A stretch of 64,000 bases of DNA from Acanthochlamys bracteata (lineage: Eukaryota > Streptophyta > Magnoliopsida > Pandanales > Velloziaceae): contig CM034138.1 in NCBI GenBank assembly GCA_019914995.1, positions 744,001-808,000 of the forward strand. The letters are read 5' to 3'. Within the stretch, counting starts at the first letter, position 1, and each line of letters starts with the position of its first letter. Under the pieces are notes generated by a model. The model was not told the DNA's origin. It saw only the letters and a program-made list of their open reading frames with translations, and did not search any database. Both the position numbers and the translations under genes were made by a program. Positions 32,812 through 49,100 of the stretch are shown in pieces.

Positions 32812-34452
32812 TTACCTCTCAAACTCTGTAATTTTTATAGCAACCATCGGCTCGTAACACACTTCTAGTTCTATTCTTCTCCCTTTCTTATTACTACTCT
32901 CCTTCTCTTCTTGCTCTTCTGCTTCTTGTTCAATCAAAGATTTGTTCTCTTCATCAGTCGAAGAAGAAGAAGAAGAAGAAGTAAGCACTTGGGCTCGACG
33001 GGCTTGGTCATCCCAATCAGTAGTTGAAACAACATAAAGCATAAGCCCAGCACAACAAACCTGTGCTGCTAATAACCCAATCCATAAGCCTACAAATCCA
33101 ACATCAAGCCCAAACCCTAGACCCAGTGCTACAGGCATTCCTACGAAATAGAACGCTCCGAGGTTCACGTTCGCGGCGTGCGCCGGACGTGCGCTTCCTC
33201 GGAGAACTCCACAACCCACAGTCTGCGGGCAGTTTCCCAACTCACAGAGCCCTACGACAGGCAAAGCCGCAGCTGTTAACCGTAGGATTTCATCGTCTGA
33301 TGTAAACATCTTCCCCCACGTGTCCTTCATCCCAGCCGCGAAACTCATCGCTGCTAAACCCATCACTGCAGCAAGAACAACTGATACAGACGCCGAGTCG
33401 CGTGCTCGTGTTGGACGGTTTGCGCCGAGTTCGTTTCCGACTCGGGTTGATACACCGAAGCCGAGCGAAGAAGGGAACACGTAGACTAGCGCTGTTGTTT
33501 GAATCAGAACGCCCATGGATGCGATCGCCGGTTTCGGGTTCGGTAGCAGGCCGCAGAAGATGATCATGAGTTCGTACCACCACCATTCTAAGCAGACCGA
33601 AACACAGCTCGGCAAGGCAAGACGAACGAGCGGGCCCCACCCTGAGAAACATTCTCTGTTTGGTTTTTCCGGCGAGAGAACGTCGGCCGAGAAACGGATA
33701 TGGATCAAAAGAAAGATAAGTAAAACGAAGTTCGACACCGCAGCGGCTGCAGCAACTCCTACAGCGCCGAGATTGAAATGGGTTATTAGTAGAAAGTTCA
33801 CCGGAAGATGTAGAGCAGCTGCGGCGGCAGCGGCGATGGTTAACGGACGAGTTATCCGCTGCGAACGAAGGTATATACGAATAGGGTTGATCAAAGACAT
33901 GGAGAATAGATCAGGGAGACAAGCGAGCAAGTAACGCTGGGAAAGAGAAATGATCTCTGGGTCTTGGCCTAAGAAAAGAAGAATCTTAGCCATGTTTATC
34001 CATAGCAAAGAAATCGGTAGCGAAGAACAGAGGAGAAACAATACAGAACGGTGGAGAGTTAGAGATAAAAGCTTTGGTTGGTTAGCGCCGAATGCTTGAG
34101 AACATAGTGGTTCCATTCCTAAAGATAATCCGGAAAGTACAGAGTACCCTGTGATGTTCGCAAAAGCGATCGCAAGCGAACCGGCAGCGAGCGGTAGGTC
34201 ACCGAGAGAGCCCAAGAACAACATAGAGAGAACAGAGCGTGAGTAGAGAAGTAAAGCCATTAGAGCTATAGGGAAAGAAAGCTTGAACAGAGACGCTGCT
34301 TCTTTTACACCGTCTGAAGGAGAAGGTAAAGAAAGGAATGGTTTCTGCTGTTCCTCTGTTTCCTTCAACGGTTTGTTGTTTCCCCATGGAATGACTGTAA
34401 CGTAGATGTGCTGGGGAGAAGGAGAAGTTTTTCCATCACCGGCTCCGGCCAT
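32812..34452 (-). CDS. MATE efflux transporter, DETOXIFICATION (DTX) type, ADS1/DTX51-like
   Basis: A multidrug and toxic compound extrusion transporter with 12 predicted membrane spans, using a proton gradient to export organic molecules. The single exon of 546 residues is typical of the DTX48-55 clade, some of which act in organ initiation and hormone-related growth and sit in late endosomes or vacuoles. Seen: a polar N-terminus of about 50 residues, the first spans beginning FKLSFPIALMALLLYSRS, the conserved loop GMEPLCSQAFGA (about 112-123), CLEWWWYELMIIFCG in the middle, and LGANRP in the cytosolic loop. The C-terminus is long and charged (ENKSLIEQEAEEQEEKE) and follows a run of serines encoded by a GAA/TTC microsatellite at 32960-32982. 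It lies next to hexokinase, as ADS1 lies next to HXK1 in Arabidopsis, which favours an ADS1/DTX51 orthologue; substrate is unknown. Confidence 0.93.
   Translation of the reverse strand: MAGAGDGKTSPSPQHIYVTVIPWGNNKPLKETEEQQKPFLSLPSPSDGVKEAASLFKLSFPIALMALLLYSRSVLSMLFLGSLGDLPLAAGSLAIAFANITGYSVLSGLSLGMEPLCSQAFGANQPKLLSLTLHRSVLFLLCSSLPISLLWINMAKILLFLGQDPEIISLSQRYLLACLPDLFSMSLINPIRIYLRSQRITRPLTIAAAAAAALHLPVNFLLITHFNLGAVGVAAAAAVSNFVLLIFLLIHIRFSADVLSPEKPNRECFSGWGPLVRLALPSCVSVCLEWWWYELMIIFCGLLPNPKPAIASMGVLIQTTALVYVFPSSLGFGVSTRVGNELGANRPTRARDSASVSVVLAAVMGLAAMSFAAGMKDTWGKMFTSDDEILRLTAAALPVVGLCELGNCPQTVGCGVLRGSARPAHAANVNLGAFYFVGMPVALGLGFGLDVGFVGLWIGLLAAQVCCAGLMLYVVSTTDWDDQARRAQVLTSSSSSSSTDEENKSLIEQEAEEQEEKESSNKKGRRIELEVCYEPMVAIKITEFER
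32960..32982 (-). repeat. (GAA/TTC)n microsatellite coding for a serine run in the MATE gene
   Basis: About seven repeat units in frame produce seven or eight serines in the cytosolic C-terminal tail. Length changes by whole units would keep the frame. Confidence 0.85.
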
Positions 34453-35893
34453 GGTGGTGAAGCTTTTGTTGTTAACACATACGTAGAGTAATAACAGGTT
34501 TGCAGAGAAGCGTTACTTGCGTAGGAGGTTATGATGGAATGCAGCAAAGCAAAGCAAGCAATGTGTTTCTGTACTCTGTTTTTATTTTTGTTGTTGCTGC
34601 TGGTGCTCGCCTTACCTATCCGGGGGGCAATATAAATACTGCTACGTATAAAGGATAACTCTTATTTATTATTATTATTTTTTTCCTTCATAAAATAAAA
34701 ACATTCTTTCAAAATAAAAACTCAAAACGTAATTTACTCATATTTAACTGCAACACCCTATATCGTCCGTTCAGCAAAGTTAATTCTCTAATTAAAACTA
34801 AGACTGACTTCCTTTGTCTTTTCTGTCAGTCTACTTAAGAGAAATAGCTATATACCGGCAGAAATAGCATTCTGAGTTATCTCTCTTTAACTCACGAAGT
34901 AAACGTTTCGATTTGAGAGAAATAGGAATAAGATCTAACAACCGATTCAATCAAACTTTACTCACCTGATTCATGTGCAATTAATATGACTCCAGTTAGA
35001 CCAAAAAATTCCCTTTTGATTTTCTTTTCAATAATCAACGGCTCAGATTTAATCGTCGGCCACCCGTGTGTACTGCTAAGTACCTTTCCTAAAAAATTAA
35101 CGGCACGTGCGCACGGTTGTCATCTGAAAGGTAGCTATTAATCTAAAAACTTAAACTGTACTAAATGAGTTAGCAGTACTAATTAATAAACAAGTACATT
35201 TTTACTTTTGTAGTGTAAAAATTAGAGCACCCGTGGTCGTGCATCGCTCGTGTACGATTATTCTTCTAAATTCTAACACAGCCTGGATTGACATTTTAGA
35301 GCTATTTATTCACGAATTCGCATGGTAACGTCCTTATTGAATAGTAGTTGTTGCAAAACAAACCCTGTTTCAAATTTGTAACTGCAGCACTGAAATCTAT
35401 AAGTACAGGGGTGAATATTCCAGCAGTTTTTTTAATTAACTGATAGTTATATTTTTCGAGCTGTACTGAAAAAGTTCAGAAACTAAGTGGGTTCCACAGT
35501 CTGTTAGAGCTTAGGTAAGACCGGTAAATGGGAACAAACAATAATAATTACTTAAATAACAAAAAAAAGATTTATTCAATTTCTCTTAAAAAACAATTTT
35601 TTTGAATTTTGTTAGCTTCCCGTTGAGCAGCATCAGAAGTGACCTGTCCGCCATCGATCAGACACCAATAATCAAATCCCAACCGTCCAGTTTTATCTTA
35701 TCTTATCCAAGTTCATTGGCACGCAGCAGCAGTGCCTTTAGTCAGCGTGGATTATTCACTGGCGGAAAAAACAAATTGCAAAATATTGCAGTTTGTTTCA
35801 AATCGAGATTGAACAGAACTAAAATTCAATTGAAAAAAGGCCTGCTCCGAACTCGATCGGACGGTTCCTTTTCCAACCGGGCTCCATCCAGTT
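34453..35893. other. MATE gene promoter region and spacer
   Basis: The ~150 bases before the MATE start are the likely leader. Pyrimidine-rich and AT-rich stretches follow. A 97-codon frame at 35602-35895 has no recognisable product and biased Ser/Arg composition, so it is not called. Several ACGTG cores (near 35104 and 36352) occur in the wider region. Confidence 0.4.
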
Positions 35894-36179
35894 AGAGCGT
35901 ATTTTACATAATCTAAGTTTCGTAAAACTAAAAATTAAAAAATAAAATTTTTAAAAATTAAAATAAAAGTAAAATTCAGTATTTATATTATAATAATTTT
36001 TTAAAATATATCAAAAATTAAAAAAATATAATTATATTAAAAAATATGTAAATAAAAAAATTAAAACTAAAATTTTTATATAAAAATTAAAATTTAAAAT
36101 TTTTATGTAATTAAAATATAAAAATTATCCGAAATTAAATTTAGCGAAAGAAAATTGAATAACGTTTAAAACACACTCT
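35894..36179. repeat. MITE-like element, family A, copy 1
   Basis: An AT-rich element of about 286 bp with imperfect terminal inverted repeats: the left end reads AGAGCGTATTTTA, the right end in reverse reads AGAGTGTGTTTTA (11 of 13 matching). The interior aligns closely with copy 2 (38.0 kb), including TAAAATATAT and GTAAATAAAAAAATT. No coding capacity. Confidence 0.75.
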
Positions 36180-38007
36180 TATTGCAGTTTTGGCGCGCTA
36201 CAGCTCGTTCCCGAGTGGGCCTACTGCAGTTGGACAATCAGAGCGGTCCATGAAAGATAAGCACTGACGTGGTATTATTACGGCCGTTCAATAATAGATG
36301 GTCCAAGAATGGAAGAATGGCGTTTCTAGCGCACGCAGGAGTCACGTGAAAGGAGCCAGAAGATAGAGGCTGCGATCGTGATGAAGCGCTGACAACTACT
36401 CCTCGGGTTCCTTTTCCTACAGTATTAATTAGTTGGATTTAGATGGAACATATACTGAAAAAAACTGTAGTTAATAATTATTTTCAGTATTATTATAATA
36501 CTTTCTCTGGCGCTATATCTATATAAGTTAATATTTTTATTTCTTATTGAATATATGAACATAGATTAGAAACTCTAAATGTAAACTAATTTAAAAAAAA
36601 AGGGTTTTATGTAAACAATATTTTATTACCTTTTGATATGTATTCACAATTTGAATATATGCAATATATTGGTCTACTAATCTATATTTCATAAAAGGTA
36701 TCAAATTAATTTATAAAGCACTATAAAATTTTGAAAAATATATACATTATTTTAGAATGAAAAAGGACCGTATAGCTCCTAATAATTATTGACCAGTTTA
36801 TATTTTTCTTTTTAACTTTTTAGTTATCACAAATGCAGCAGAACTTTACTTTCTCTTTATTAATTTTATTTTGGCACTTTAATTAATTATTATTTCAAAT
36901 TTTATTTTAACTTTATATTGACTCAAAATTTAGTAAATTTTTATTTTGAATTCTAATTCATGTGTTTTAAATTTTACTTTCATTTAATTTTACTTATTAC
37001 CAACTATAATTTTAAGTATATTTTAATTTAACAGAAATGAGTTTCCTAAAATTGAATTCAATAGAATTAATTTTTATGAGAAATAAATAATAGATAAATT
37101 CTATGAGTTTGGAATAAACTGAGATACAAAATGTATTCCAACTAAGGAGAAATTTTGAAATACTTTTCAAAAAAACTTTCTTTAAAAAGAAGAACATTTT
37201 AGTGATTCTTAAAAAATGAATTTATTAAAAACTAATAATAATAAATAATAATAAAATTTTACTATATTAAATTTTTTATTATAAAAATTTATTGAAAAAT
37301 TTGGAATAAATAAATACAATAAAAAGTTACAAAGCTTAAAAAATTTCTTAAAATAATAATATAATTGAAATACACATTTTGTGAAACTCATTCTGACAAA
37401 ACTAATTATTACAAGAAGCCCTAATGTTTAAGAGCTTCGCTGTAGTGCATGCAAAGACGAACAAGAAATAGCTGTGTTAGTAATGATGTGATACTTGTTG
37501 TTATTAGATTCTTCCGTACGTTAAGTGGATTATATTTTCGTTGTGTTACAGATTAAGGGGCAGATTAGATAGATAGATACCAATAGCAAATTCTTTTTAT
37601 ATATGCATACAAACAAAAGTCAATAAAAAATATTATCCTTTACAAATTTATATTTTTGTTGCTAGTTTAATTTTGTATGATAACTTATAATCGAAATAAC
37701 TGCCAACTATTTTTAAATTAACATCTCTTGCATGTATATACATATTTTTTAACATACAAACAATATAAAATTATTAAAAACAGTAATTTATTAAGCTTAT
37801 TGGAATCAAAGTTTTGTTTGATCCAACTGAAATACGGCTTTGGCTTATCTACCAAATAGATCAATTTATTTTTCACTTAATATTATTTTTAATTTCATTG
37901 GTACTAATTAATTTAGAAAGCTCACTTAAGTATGAAACATACCATTTGGGTTGTTGCGGTGGAAAATGATTAATTAATTATGAATTAATTTACCGATGTT
38001 TTATTAT
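36180..38007. other. AT-rich spacer
   Basis: No gene is supported. Two 60-codon frames at 37012-37391 are rich in Phe, Leu, Tyr and Lys, as expected from AT-rich non-coding DNA. The block 37200-37390 is over 80 percent AT and may be an old MITE-like insertion. Confidence 0.5.
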
Positions 38008-38297
38008 GAGTACATTTTAAATATTTATAACTGAGTTCTGTAAAAATAAAAAATATGAAGTAAAATTTTTTTAAAAATAAAATAAAAATAGAGTTAAATA
38101 TTTATATTTTAATTATTTTTTAAAATATATTAAAAATTAAAATATATAAATATATTTAAAAATGTGTAAATAAAAAAATTGAAACAAAAATTTTGTATAT
38201 AAAAATAAAGTTAATTTTTTATATAATTGAAATATATAAACTATTTAAATTTTAAAATTTAAAAAAATTAAAATTATGTAGGTTTGAAATACGTTAT
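38008..38297. repeat. MITE-like element, family A, copy 2
   Basis: The left part, GAGTACATTTTAAAT then ATAACTGAGTT and GTAAAAATAAAAAAT, aligns with copy 1 and with the reversed right end of copy 3. The interior matches copy 1 at many positions in a row, with frequent single substitutions. The right end (AAATACGTTAT) is more degenerate. No coding capacity. Confidence 0.7.
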
Positions 38298-40074
38298 ATT
38301 TGAATTTCTGGTGGTTCTTTCCACGCGGCCTGGAAATTTAAAAAAAAACACTTTCTAGAATTAGTATCAATGCCGTTTCTTTTTGCCGCAATCAGCAACT
38401 TGTTTAATTTAAAAAACAAAAATATATCTTTGCAATTACAGAATTTTAATCAAGCTATTTAGACTGATTGATGGATTTTCTCTAAAAACTGTGTCCTATT
38501 GGAGTGGTTACGCTTCGATTAAACAAAGATAAACAATAAATAAATGTTAAAAAATTTACCTCTACATCTATATATATGTAAGATAATTTAGTTTTTTCAT
38601 CGAAATGCATCCATGGTCGATCCATTTTTTATGGAAAATAAACCACGAAGTCCGGATTGAACTTTCAAATGTTAATGTTAAACAATTATATATTCCCCCA
38701 TACCTCAGTGTTACTTGTTGACTTTTCTAAAACCATATTCCTATAAGAAGATTTTACAATATGATGATGGGTTTCTTCAAACTTAAACGAAAGTCTGATC
38801 AGAAATTGTGGGCTGCTAGTGGTGAATGAATCAAAATTCCATCAAAAAAATCTACAATAATCAAAATCAATTTTGCTTTTAATTAGTGCTATTTATCTCC
38901 TTTGTGCACTCAAAAAAATTAATATCACTATCAAGTATCAACAACCCAAAATTAGTTCCTTATTCACTTTATTTTAAGTAATAACACTCTCCTTCTTCCC
39001 AAATAGAAGAAAAAAGAAGAAAAATTAGGTCTTTATCTCATGAGAATAAAAGAAAATTTCTAGCTTTGGTATAAGCAATTGCGGAATGAGAAGAAATAAA
39101 CACAAAGAAAATTTTGTGTCCCAGTAGATTTAGGTCCATCTTTGCATGTTCTTATAATTACATTTGTATGTGTTCTCAAAATAATTCCAACTGCATCGTA
39201 TAGCAATGGCAGCTTCCTCACTTCGTTATGTGCTCTGAGTTACATGAAAAGGCATCAAGACTTATAGATAACCCCATCTTCCAAAAAAAAGAGCTTATTT
39301 ATTGTGGAACGCTTACTTCGGCGGACTTATTTAAGAAGTCCCCAAAAAAAGAACTTATCTGTTGTAGTTAGCTGAAGTTGTGTTCTTTTCGTCTAAAAAA
39401 TCACTTTTTTTAATTTTAACAACTCACTTTTAAATACTAAATGGCAAAAAAAAAAAAAACATAAGAATTTACTTCTAACTTACTTTAAATACAAAGAGCA
39501 CATAACAATTCAATCCACTTTCAATAATATTATTTAACAACTTAATTTTAAAAATTTATTTTTAAAAAACTCATTTCAAAATCAAAAAAACGCACCCTTA
39601 TTTCGACTTATTGCGATTTATCAGACTTTATTAGATAGCTCCTTCTCCCCCCCTCCCCTCCCCTAACAAAAGAAAAAAAAATAATTTTGTGTATATAATT
39701 TATTTTATTAAAAAAATTTAAAACTTTAAGAATATATAAGAATTCTATATTTTATTATTATTAATTTATTTTTTAGTCAAAAAGTAAATTTTATTTTTAA
39801 AAATTTTAAAATATTTTCATTTAAATTTTTTTAAAAAGCACTTGAAAACATCCATTAAACCTAAATAAATCCTCCCAAATGGGGGCTTTAATTTTGTTGT
39901 GCGTTTGTTTGGTTTCGGAAGAAATAATCAAAGATCATCTGGATTAGACATTCAAATGGGCTTCAATTGATCTGGACTACAAACTGGGCTTTGACCCTGG
40001 AAAATTTTACAGCCTTTCACCTATCCACAAACGTTCATATGTTCGTCGCTTCGGCACTGTTTAGGGAAAGTTTG
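38298..40074. other. AT-rich spacer
   Basis: No gene is supported. A C-rich tract (CCCCCCCTCCCC-like) lies near 39645, followed by another AT-rich block at 39670-39860. A short repeated phrase, AAAAAAAGAGCTTATTTATTGT at 39284 and AAAAAAAGAACTTATCTGTTGT at 39344, is about 60 bp apart. Confidence 0.45.
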
Positions 40075-40322
40075 AGATTGCTTATAAAATGAAATTTTTA
40101 TGAACTGAAAAATATTTTTGTCTATTTTAAAAAACGAGTTTTATTTTTTTTATTTAAAAAAATAATAAAAATATGCAATAAAAAGATCTCACTTCGTAGA
40201 ATTTTTCTACACTTTCTAAATTTTTAAATAAATTTTTTATATACTTATAAAATATATATTGAAAAACGTGAAATGAAGAATTGAAAAATTTTGTTGAGAA
40301 AAAGCTGAACCAAACAGCCATA
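40075..40322. repeat. MITE-like element, family B, copy 2
   Basis: Interior sequence around 40190-40270 matches copy 1 (2.3 kb) and the reverse complement of copy 3 (50.6 kb), with a shared segment TTTTTAAATAAATTTTTTA followed by ACTTATAAAATATATATT. The right end in reverse reads TGGCTGTTTGGTTCAGC, the GTTTGG-type terminus. Boundaries approximate. Confidence 0.65.
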
Positions 40323-41971
40323 CTATGGACTGCATTTTTAATAAATTTTTATATTATAGTTTTTTCATCTAATTTAAAAAATATTTTAAAGAATTCTAAA
40401 AAATACTAATAAAATTTTATATCGTAAGATTTATTAATTATATTTTAATTTTAAGATAAAAATAGAATAAGTTTCAAAATATTTTTTAAAATAGTTTTTA
40501 TTTCAATTTTTCTTTCTCAAATATCTCCTTAAAAAGTTCATTCACGGCGATAAGATATGTATAACGAAGAGAAAAAAGAAATTAGGAATTTGAAGCTTTC
40601 AAACTTTTTAAACGACTTTTGAATCACTTTCATCAATAAACTACTTGTTTTCTTGCCTAGTATCAACAGGAGTTAATTAAATATTGTTAATTTACATATA
40701 TATTCACGTTTGTATTTATTGTTAATTTACATACAATAATTACGCCTTAGCAATTTAATCGTCTTAAATTCTTTTGAATCCTCTTAAAATTATCTCAAAA
40801 CCAATTGGACTCAAGCTAAACATAAAACATCAAAAGATTCTTAAGAATCTAAACTTAAAGAATATGTTTAAGAATACTTAAAATAATAATTTTTTTAAAA
40901 TAAATTTGATTTTTATTTAGAAGTAAAAGTTATATGTATAAAAATGTTATAATTCGTTACAAGATAAAAGAACTGGATAACAATCAATAAGTGCTATCTT
41001 ATTTATATATTTATAAAGGATACAAAAATAAAAATTTAAATTATTAAATTAAATTAAAAAGTACAATTTTTCATAAGAGATTTTTTTTAATTAAAAAAAT
41101 TTTACTTTCAAAATACCTAAAAAAATAAATAAAAGCCTAACTATAATAATTAGTTTTGGATAACTCCAAATCTCTCTATCAATTATCAAAATTAATCACC
41201 GTATTAATGTAATCCAGTTAAGGACAAACTAGTAGTGTTATATGCTCTTGATTTTAGTTAAACTCTGACGTGGCAAGCCTTAAACTCGTTCCCCGCTGGT
41301 TCCTAACTAATCACGAACCAGAATCTTTGGAACCTTTCGCTTTTAAAAACCAAGCCCAACCGGTTCGTTGTTTCACCATTGAAATGCGTGAACCCACGCG
41401 TCATCCTTCAATGTCCACCGTACACGTGTCGCGTAAAAGTCGCAACTTCCTGAAGTGGGTCCTTGTCTGTTTATATTTGTTCAGCCATTGATTGAGTTTT
41501 CTTTTCTTGTTTTGAATTTGAGTGAGAATAATTTGATTATTTATTAACGAGGTAATAAAATTGTTTTTAAAGAGAAGGAAATTACCATTAGTGACCTAAT
41601 GGTTTGGGTAGGTGTTTATCTTCAGGATCCGGATTTATCGGCATAAGCTAAGCCGGGAATTCCGTAAATAGGCCAAAACACTGGGGGTTAAACTTTTAAA
41701 CAAAGAAACTTTAAGAAAAAAGATTAAGAAAAAAAAAATTCAGGAATCTTGGATGGTCTTCTTGGTATTTCGTTCGTGAATCCAATCGATTGTTGTTGTG
41801 TTGTTGATAATAAATCAACATCCGTTCTTTGTTTTGATTGATTGATTCGGGAATTTCAATCTCTTCTTTCTCTTTGTTTTGCTTTTTGAATTCAGTTTCT
41901 GATCCAGTGATCAAGCACCGATCCGGTAGATTTGTAGATAGTATTGTCGTTTGATTTCAAGATTTTGAGAG
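40323..41971. other. AT-rich spacer and hexokinase promoter
   Basis: AT-rich to about 41150, without a gene. The last 300 bases before the hexokinase ATG are T-rich and look like promoter and leader. A 73-codon frame at 41270-41491 has no recognisable product; it includes CCGTACACGTGTCGCG with an ACGT core near 41418. Confidence 0.4.
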
Positions 41972-45629
<3,658 letters not shown>

Positions 45630-46191
45630 AAGATTGAAGATTCTCTAAACCGCTCGGGGTTCATGTGGATATTTTACATAATGTTTCGAGACACACCACA
45701 CCACTTTATGGTCCAATTAGAATGCATAAATTATTGCCTTCCTGGCGACACCGTTGGAGCAACGAGGATATCGTATTGCAAATGTATAAGATTCTTCAAT
45801 GCTTACTGGGAGGTCACCTCCCATTTTCCAACCGAGAGCCATTTCAGTTTTTCTTTCTCTGTGCTAAACCAGTTATTGGAACTTTCTGTTGTATTATCTG
45901 ATATTCGAAAATAAAAGTGTCACATGATATGAGTTTTTAAACACTCGTATTTGCTCTTCATCCTCAGCTATGGCCTTCTGCAGCTGTTAGTTTCTAAAAC
46001 TGTTAATCTGTATAATTGTTGAAATTTTTTTGATCAGTAACTTCTGAATATAGTACCCAATGCATCCTGGGAATTCGAGTATGCATTTACTATTCCTACA
46101 AGTTCTTTTTGTGTACAGTGATATTGTATCATTTCTATTGTGGTTTCTAGTCTCTACAACTTCAACACTGCACTTCTGCATGCTTCCATAT
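45630..46191. other. Convergent 3' ends of hexokinase and the receptor kinase
   Basis: Only about 560 bases separate the two stop codons, so the 3' untranslated regions probably meet or overlap. AATAAAAG at about 45911 may serve as the hexokinase polyadenylation signal. No other gene is supported. Confidence 0.5.
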
Positions 46192-49100
46192 TCATACAAT
46201 GGAATCCAAACCATTACTGTCATCATCTTCTTGGCCGCTGTCAGAACGCCGCTTTCTTCGGCTACCCTTGAAGTTCTGCAACAGAGGAAGTTCATCTTTC
46301 TCACTATACGATTTACTCGGTTGCACACCAAAACTCCGTTCGCAGCTCAGCAAAATCTGCAGAACCTCTTTCATCGTTGGCCTGGTAGACGGCAACGTTC
46401 CAGTGCACAGTAAGCCAAGTTTGAACACCTTCGCCATGCAATCTTGATTGAAATCATCATTGATGTCTTTGTCTAATGCGTCGAGCACTTCCCTATCTTC
46501 TTGGACGTGCTTCCATGCCCACTCTACAAGCCCGCCGTGCTCGCCGCCTTCGCTAGCTTTTCGCCCTGTCACTAGCTCTAGCAGTACTACCCCGAAGCTG
46601 TAGACATCAACCTTCTCGTTCACTTTCCTAGTGTACCCCATCTCTGCATGTTATAACCGGCAGTCGTTGTTTAAATTCAAATCCAGAACAGTCATTAGCA
46701 ATCAGATTAAAGATAACTGTTTACCTGGAGCCATGTAACCGAAAGACCCGGCGAATGCGGTGACCGTATCGGGCTCACCGGATTTATCCAGCATTCGTGC
46801 GAGTCCGAAATCTGCGATCTTTGCCCGGAACTCTGAATCAAGCAAGATGTTACTAGACTTCACGTCTCTGTGAACTACAGGTCTTGAACACTCACGGTGC
46901 ATATAGCTAAGCCCACGGGCCGCACCAATGGCAATGCTCAATCTTGTAGCCCACTCTAATTTAACTAGGCCTTGTTGTGCTTTTATTGGGCCGTGAAGCC
47001 ATTGGTCCAAGCTACCATTCCTCATGAACTCGTACACCAACAGCAAGCAATCCAAATTCTCGCTTGTTATGAAACAGAGAAGCTTCACTATGTTGTTGTG
47101 CTTCACAGAACCAAGAATGCTTACTTCAGATTCAAATTCTTTCTTCAATTTCTCATTGATCATATCACCGCCGTTGGTAGAGATCTTCTTCACTGCAACA
47201 TCGCCGCCGCGAATGCCGCCGGAGATTTTATAAACTCTTCCAGTACTAGATGTGTCACTGTCGATTAGATTTTCTTGTTCCCTGATTCCGAGAACAATTT
47301 TTTCTTTATCGAAATTCACCTTCTGCAATGGAGTGAGTTCCCATGAAGTTAAGTTGAAATCTTTGCTTCGAGTTTTCTTGCTCCGGTGATAATCTCGTGC
47401 GATTAATGCGGCGAAGGTTGTTGTGAGGATAAATAACGCAGCGCCGGCAATGAGGAACGCGTTTCTCGCTGTCCGGGAAACGCCGCCTGAGCTGGTTGGT
47501 GATCTGGGATTGCAGCTTCGGAGATTCAGGAGAGAGTTTTGTGAGCAGAGAAAAGGGTTTGATAAGAAGCTTTGCTCAAAAACCTGATTTTGGAGCTGGT
47601 ATGGAATCTCGCCGGAGAGCTGGTTCGATGAAAGATTGAGGAAATTTAATCTATTCCCAATACTCGCCGGAATCGAACCAGTCAGTTGATTCTCTGAGAG
47701 ATCCAACGTCGTCAGAACTGGTAACGAACCGATCGAATCTGGAATTTCTCCGTTGATGTTATTGCTTCGAAGATTTAGATCGGTTAATGATTGAAGAGTT
47801 TTAATGTCTTCTGGAATCTTTCCGACGATCTGGTTTCCGTCCAGTTGAAGGACTTGGAGTTTCGATAGACCGGAAAGACTCGAAATTTCGCCGGAGAATG
47901 AGTTGTTGCTGGCTTTGAAAACTACTAGATTGCCGCCGGATAACGGGACAGAACCGGAGAATCTATTGTTTCCGATCTCGAGACGAGTGAGGTTCCATGG
48001 TAGCTTATCCGGTAGCTCGCCGGAGAGTGAATTATCATTTGCTAACACAAATGTTAGATTCACAGCCGACCAAATTCCCACCGGTAGTTCGCCGGCGAAG
48101 TTGTTCTTGTGCACCTGGATGTTGCTAAGCGTAGAGCAATCGCCGAGTGTTGCCGGAATGTTTCCGGTAAAGTTGTTGTTGAAGACAACCAACGATTCGA
48201 ACCTTCTGTTGTTACATAACCACTCTGGTAATTCGCCGTAGAGAAAATTGTCGTCAACTTCAAGATTATACAAAGGCGAAAACTTTCCCAATTCCGCCGG
48301 GAGAACGCCGGTGAGTCTGTTGTTGAACAGTCGAATATCGTCGAGCTTCGGAAGATTCGCTATGTTCGGGGGAATCTCACCGGTTAACCTGTTCATGTAT
48401 AGAAGTAGAACAGTGAGATTCTTGAGTTCTCCGAATCCTGTCGGAATAGTACCCGTTAATTGATTCATCGAGACATCAATCTCAACCAAGCTCAGTGCTC
48501 CAATGGTGCCATTGATCTCACCGGACAAACTGTTCTTGTACAGATATAGGAACTTGAGTTTCTCCAACATCCAAATTCCGGCAGGTATAGCTCCGGTGAG
48601 AGAATTCATATCCAAATCTAAGTGTTCAAGCTCCGACAAGCCAGTCATTGATTCCGGGATTTCGCCGATAAGGTTTGCCTGCCTCATGAAAAGATAAGTC
48701 AGGTTTTTCAAGTTTCCGAAGCTCGCCGGAATATTCGACGGTGCAAACGGGTTGTTGTTTAGCCATAAAACTTCAAGATTGGATAATTTGCCTAGCTCTT
48801 CCGGAACTGTGCCATCGAAGAGATTGTAATCAAGGTAAAGGTGAGTAAGAGATTGAAGCTCCCCGATAGAACTCGGTATGTCGCCGGTGAAGTTGTTCCC
48901 CGACAAGACGAGTGTTGTGATTCCTGAAGACATGTTATCGATATCTGAAGGTAATACACCAACAAGGTAATTCTGAGAAAGGTCAAGGTATTGAAGGTTA
49001 GAGCATTTGTAGAGTGCCGTAGGAAAACTTCCAGGTATGCTGTTGTTATAGAAATCAAGAAAGGAAAGCCTCTGAAGATCACAAATCACCGGCGGGATTT

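Noticed and set aside
33515-33934. 139-codon plus-strand frame over the MATE gene
   Set aside because: Antisense to an intact single-exon transporter; the Ala run is the complement of coding repeats.
35602-35895. 97-codon plus-strand frame in the spacer
   Set aside because: No homologue recognised, low-complexity composition, no promoter or splice signals, and it runs into the end of a MITE-like element.
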